8,483 nt of DNA from an uncultured Altererythrobacter sp. (GTDB taxonomy: Bacteria > Pseudomonadota > Alphaproteobacteria > Sphingomonadales > Sphingomonadaceae), in NCBI GenBank assembly GCA_938009055.1, contig CALLIO010000024.1:1-8483 (forward strand), read 5' to 3'. A program made the position numbers and the translations under genes. Numbering within the stretch: position 1 is the stretch's first letter; each line of letters begins with the position of its first letter. The notes beneath the pieces were generated by a model. The model worked only from the letters and a program-made list of their open reading frames with translations, did no database searches and had not been told where the DNA came from. Below, one piece after another: positions 8,105 through 8,483 of this stretch.

Positions 8105-8140
8105 ATTCGCACCACAATCCGCACCACAATCCGCACCAAA
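8105..8140. repeat. Three tandem 12-base repeats
   Basis: The three copies are ATTCGCACCACA (8105-8116), ATCCGCACCACA (8117-8128) and ATCCGCACCAAA (8129-8140). The outer copies each differ from the middle one at a single base. The last copy runs into the terminator T-run. The array lies just upstream of the candidate promoter of the minus-strand gene at 7216-8022, so it could be a regulator-binding array or a by-product of replication slippage. Confidence 0.9.
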
Positions 8141-8169
8141 AAACGCCGAGCATTACTGCCCGGCGCTTT
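8138..8169 (-). terminator. Rho-independent terminator of the partial minus-strand gene
   Basis: Read on the minus strand, the stem CGCCGGGC (8165-8158) pairs with GCTCGGCG (8151-8144) around the six-base loop AGTAAT. It has seven Watson-Crick pairs and one G-U pair. Six T residues (8143-8138) follow directly, and the A residues before the stem can pair with them. The G-U pair becomes an A-C mismatch on the plus strand, and the plus side has only a short T-run, so it works best for minus-strand transcripts. It ends the gene at 8232-8483 and separates it from the downstream secreted-protein gene. Confidence 0.85.
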
Positions 8170-8180
8170 CTCAATATTGG

Positions 8181-8219
8181 TGTGAAGACCATCCTGGTGG
8201 TGGCAGCACAGCCTTCACA
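8181..8219. repeat. Inverted repeat between gene end and terminator
   Basis: TGTGAAG (8181-8187) and CTTCACA (8213-8219) form a perfect 7-base inverted repeat with a 25-base spacer; inside it ACCA-TCC-TGGT (8188-8198) could form a small hairpin. It lies in the 3' untranslated part of the partial minus-strand gene, before the terminator. No T-run follows, so it is not itself a terminator. It may be a 3'-end structure or chance. Confidence 0.35.
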
Positions 8220-8231
8220 TAGGTTGGCCGA

Positions 8232-8483
8232 TTAAAGGCCGCGAATGCCGCTGTAATCCACGCTCACCCGGCCGCGATCGACGTAGCAAGTGAACTTGCC
8301 GCGATCAGATCCCCGGCGATCATTGTAGCCATAGCGGCGGTCATCATAGCGGTAGCGATCGTTGTAATGGGCGCCGCGATAGCCACGCGATCCGTCCACC
8401 ACGAGCCGGCCCTTGACCCTCCAGCCATAACGGGTGTCATCCACGTCACGGATCTGGGTCACATCGGCAAAGCGATAGCCATA
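8232..8483 (-). CDS. Probable secreted protein, paralogue of its neighbour (5' partial)
   Basis: The frame stays open to the right edge of the window, so this is the last 83 residues of a longer protein. The GTG at 8462 is not needed as a start: YGYRFAD is encoded before it and fits the domain. The visible part has VTQIRDVDD and GWRVKGRL, then an Arg/Tyr/Asp/Gly-rich stretch of about 34 residues (DRYRYDDRRYGYNDRR-like), then GKFTCYVDRGRVSVDY and the end SGIRGL. The same framework, with GWxVxG and F(S/T)C, is in the gene downstream, so they look like paralogues. I recall similar proteins ending in SGIRGL in sphingomonads, annotated as hypothetical. A signal peptide would lie outside the window. 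Function is unknown. A good terminator follows 66 bases after the stop. Confidence 0.75.
   Translation of the reverse strand, partial: YGYRFADVTQIRDVDDTRYGWRVKGRLVVDGSRGYRGAHYNDRYRYDDRRYGYNDRRGSDRGKFTCYVDRGRVSVDYSGIRGL

Noticed and set aside
8105..8140. CRISPR array
   Set aside because: The units are 12 bases, directly abutting, with no spacers and no cas genes nearby.
8462..8462. GTG as the start of the right-hand minus-strand gene
   Set aside because: The frame continues to the window edge with sequence that fits the domain, and a start here would remove any signal peptide.

Overview
The window is moderately GC-rich DNA with short intergenic gaps. Protein style and gene order suggest an alphaproteobacterium of the order Sphingomonadales, most like the Erythrobacter/Altererythrobacter group. 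This is inferred from recognising the proteins, not from a database search. Two short secreted proteins at the right end, rich in Arg, Tyr and Asp, are of a type I associate with sphingomonads. There are no tRNA or rRNA genes, insertion sequences, prophage genes or CRISPR arrays.

Positions 1-5137 hold the three catalytic components of the 2-oxoglutarate dehydrogenase complex, in the order sucA (E1, 5' end outside the window), sucB/odhB (E2) and lpd (E3). The genes are 20 and 12 bases apart and almost certainly form one operon. Together they convert 2-oxoglutarate, CoA and NAD+ into succinyl-CoA, CO2 and NADH in the TCA cycle. The key catalytic residues are visible in all three, and each visible reading frame is intact.

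Positions 5138-7219, same strand, hold an amidase-signature hydrolase with a complete Lys-Ser-Ser triad and, 14 bases on, a small PepSY-type membrane protein with two membrane segments. They may be read through from the sucAB-lpd operon or from an unrecognised promoter in the 61-base gap. No terminator is visible after lpd.

Positions 7216-8483 are transcribed from the minus strand. A secreted 268-residue protein of unknown function ends so close to the PepSY gene that the two convergent stop codons share the bases TTAA. Upstream of it, a second minus-strand gene runs off the right edge of the window. The two proteins share a small C-terminal-type domain and look like paralogues. The 209 bases between them hold the best non-coding structure in the window: a good rho-independent terminator for the upstream gene, three tandem 12-base repeats, a candidate promoter with an inverted repeat inside it, and a second inverted repeat that brackets the ribosome binding site.

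Overall this is mainly core-metabolism DNA. I see no clear new multi-gene system. The most interesting part is the paired secreted proteins and the structured region between them.
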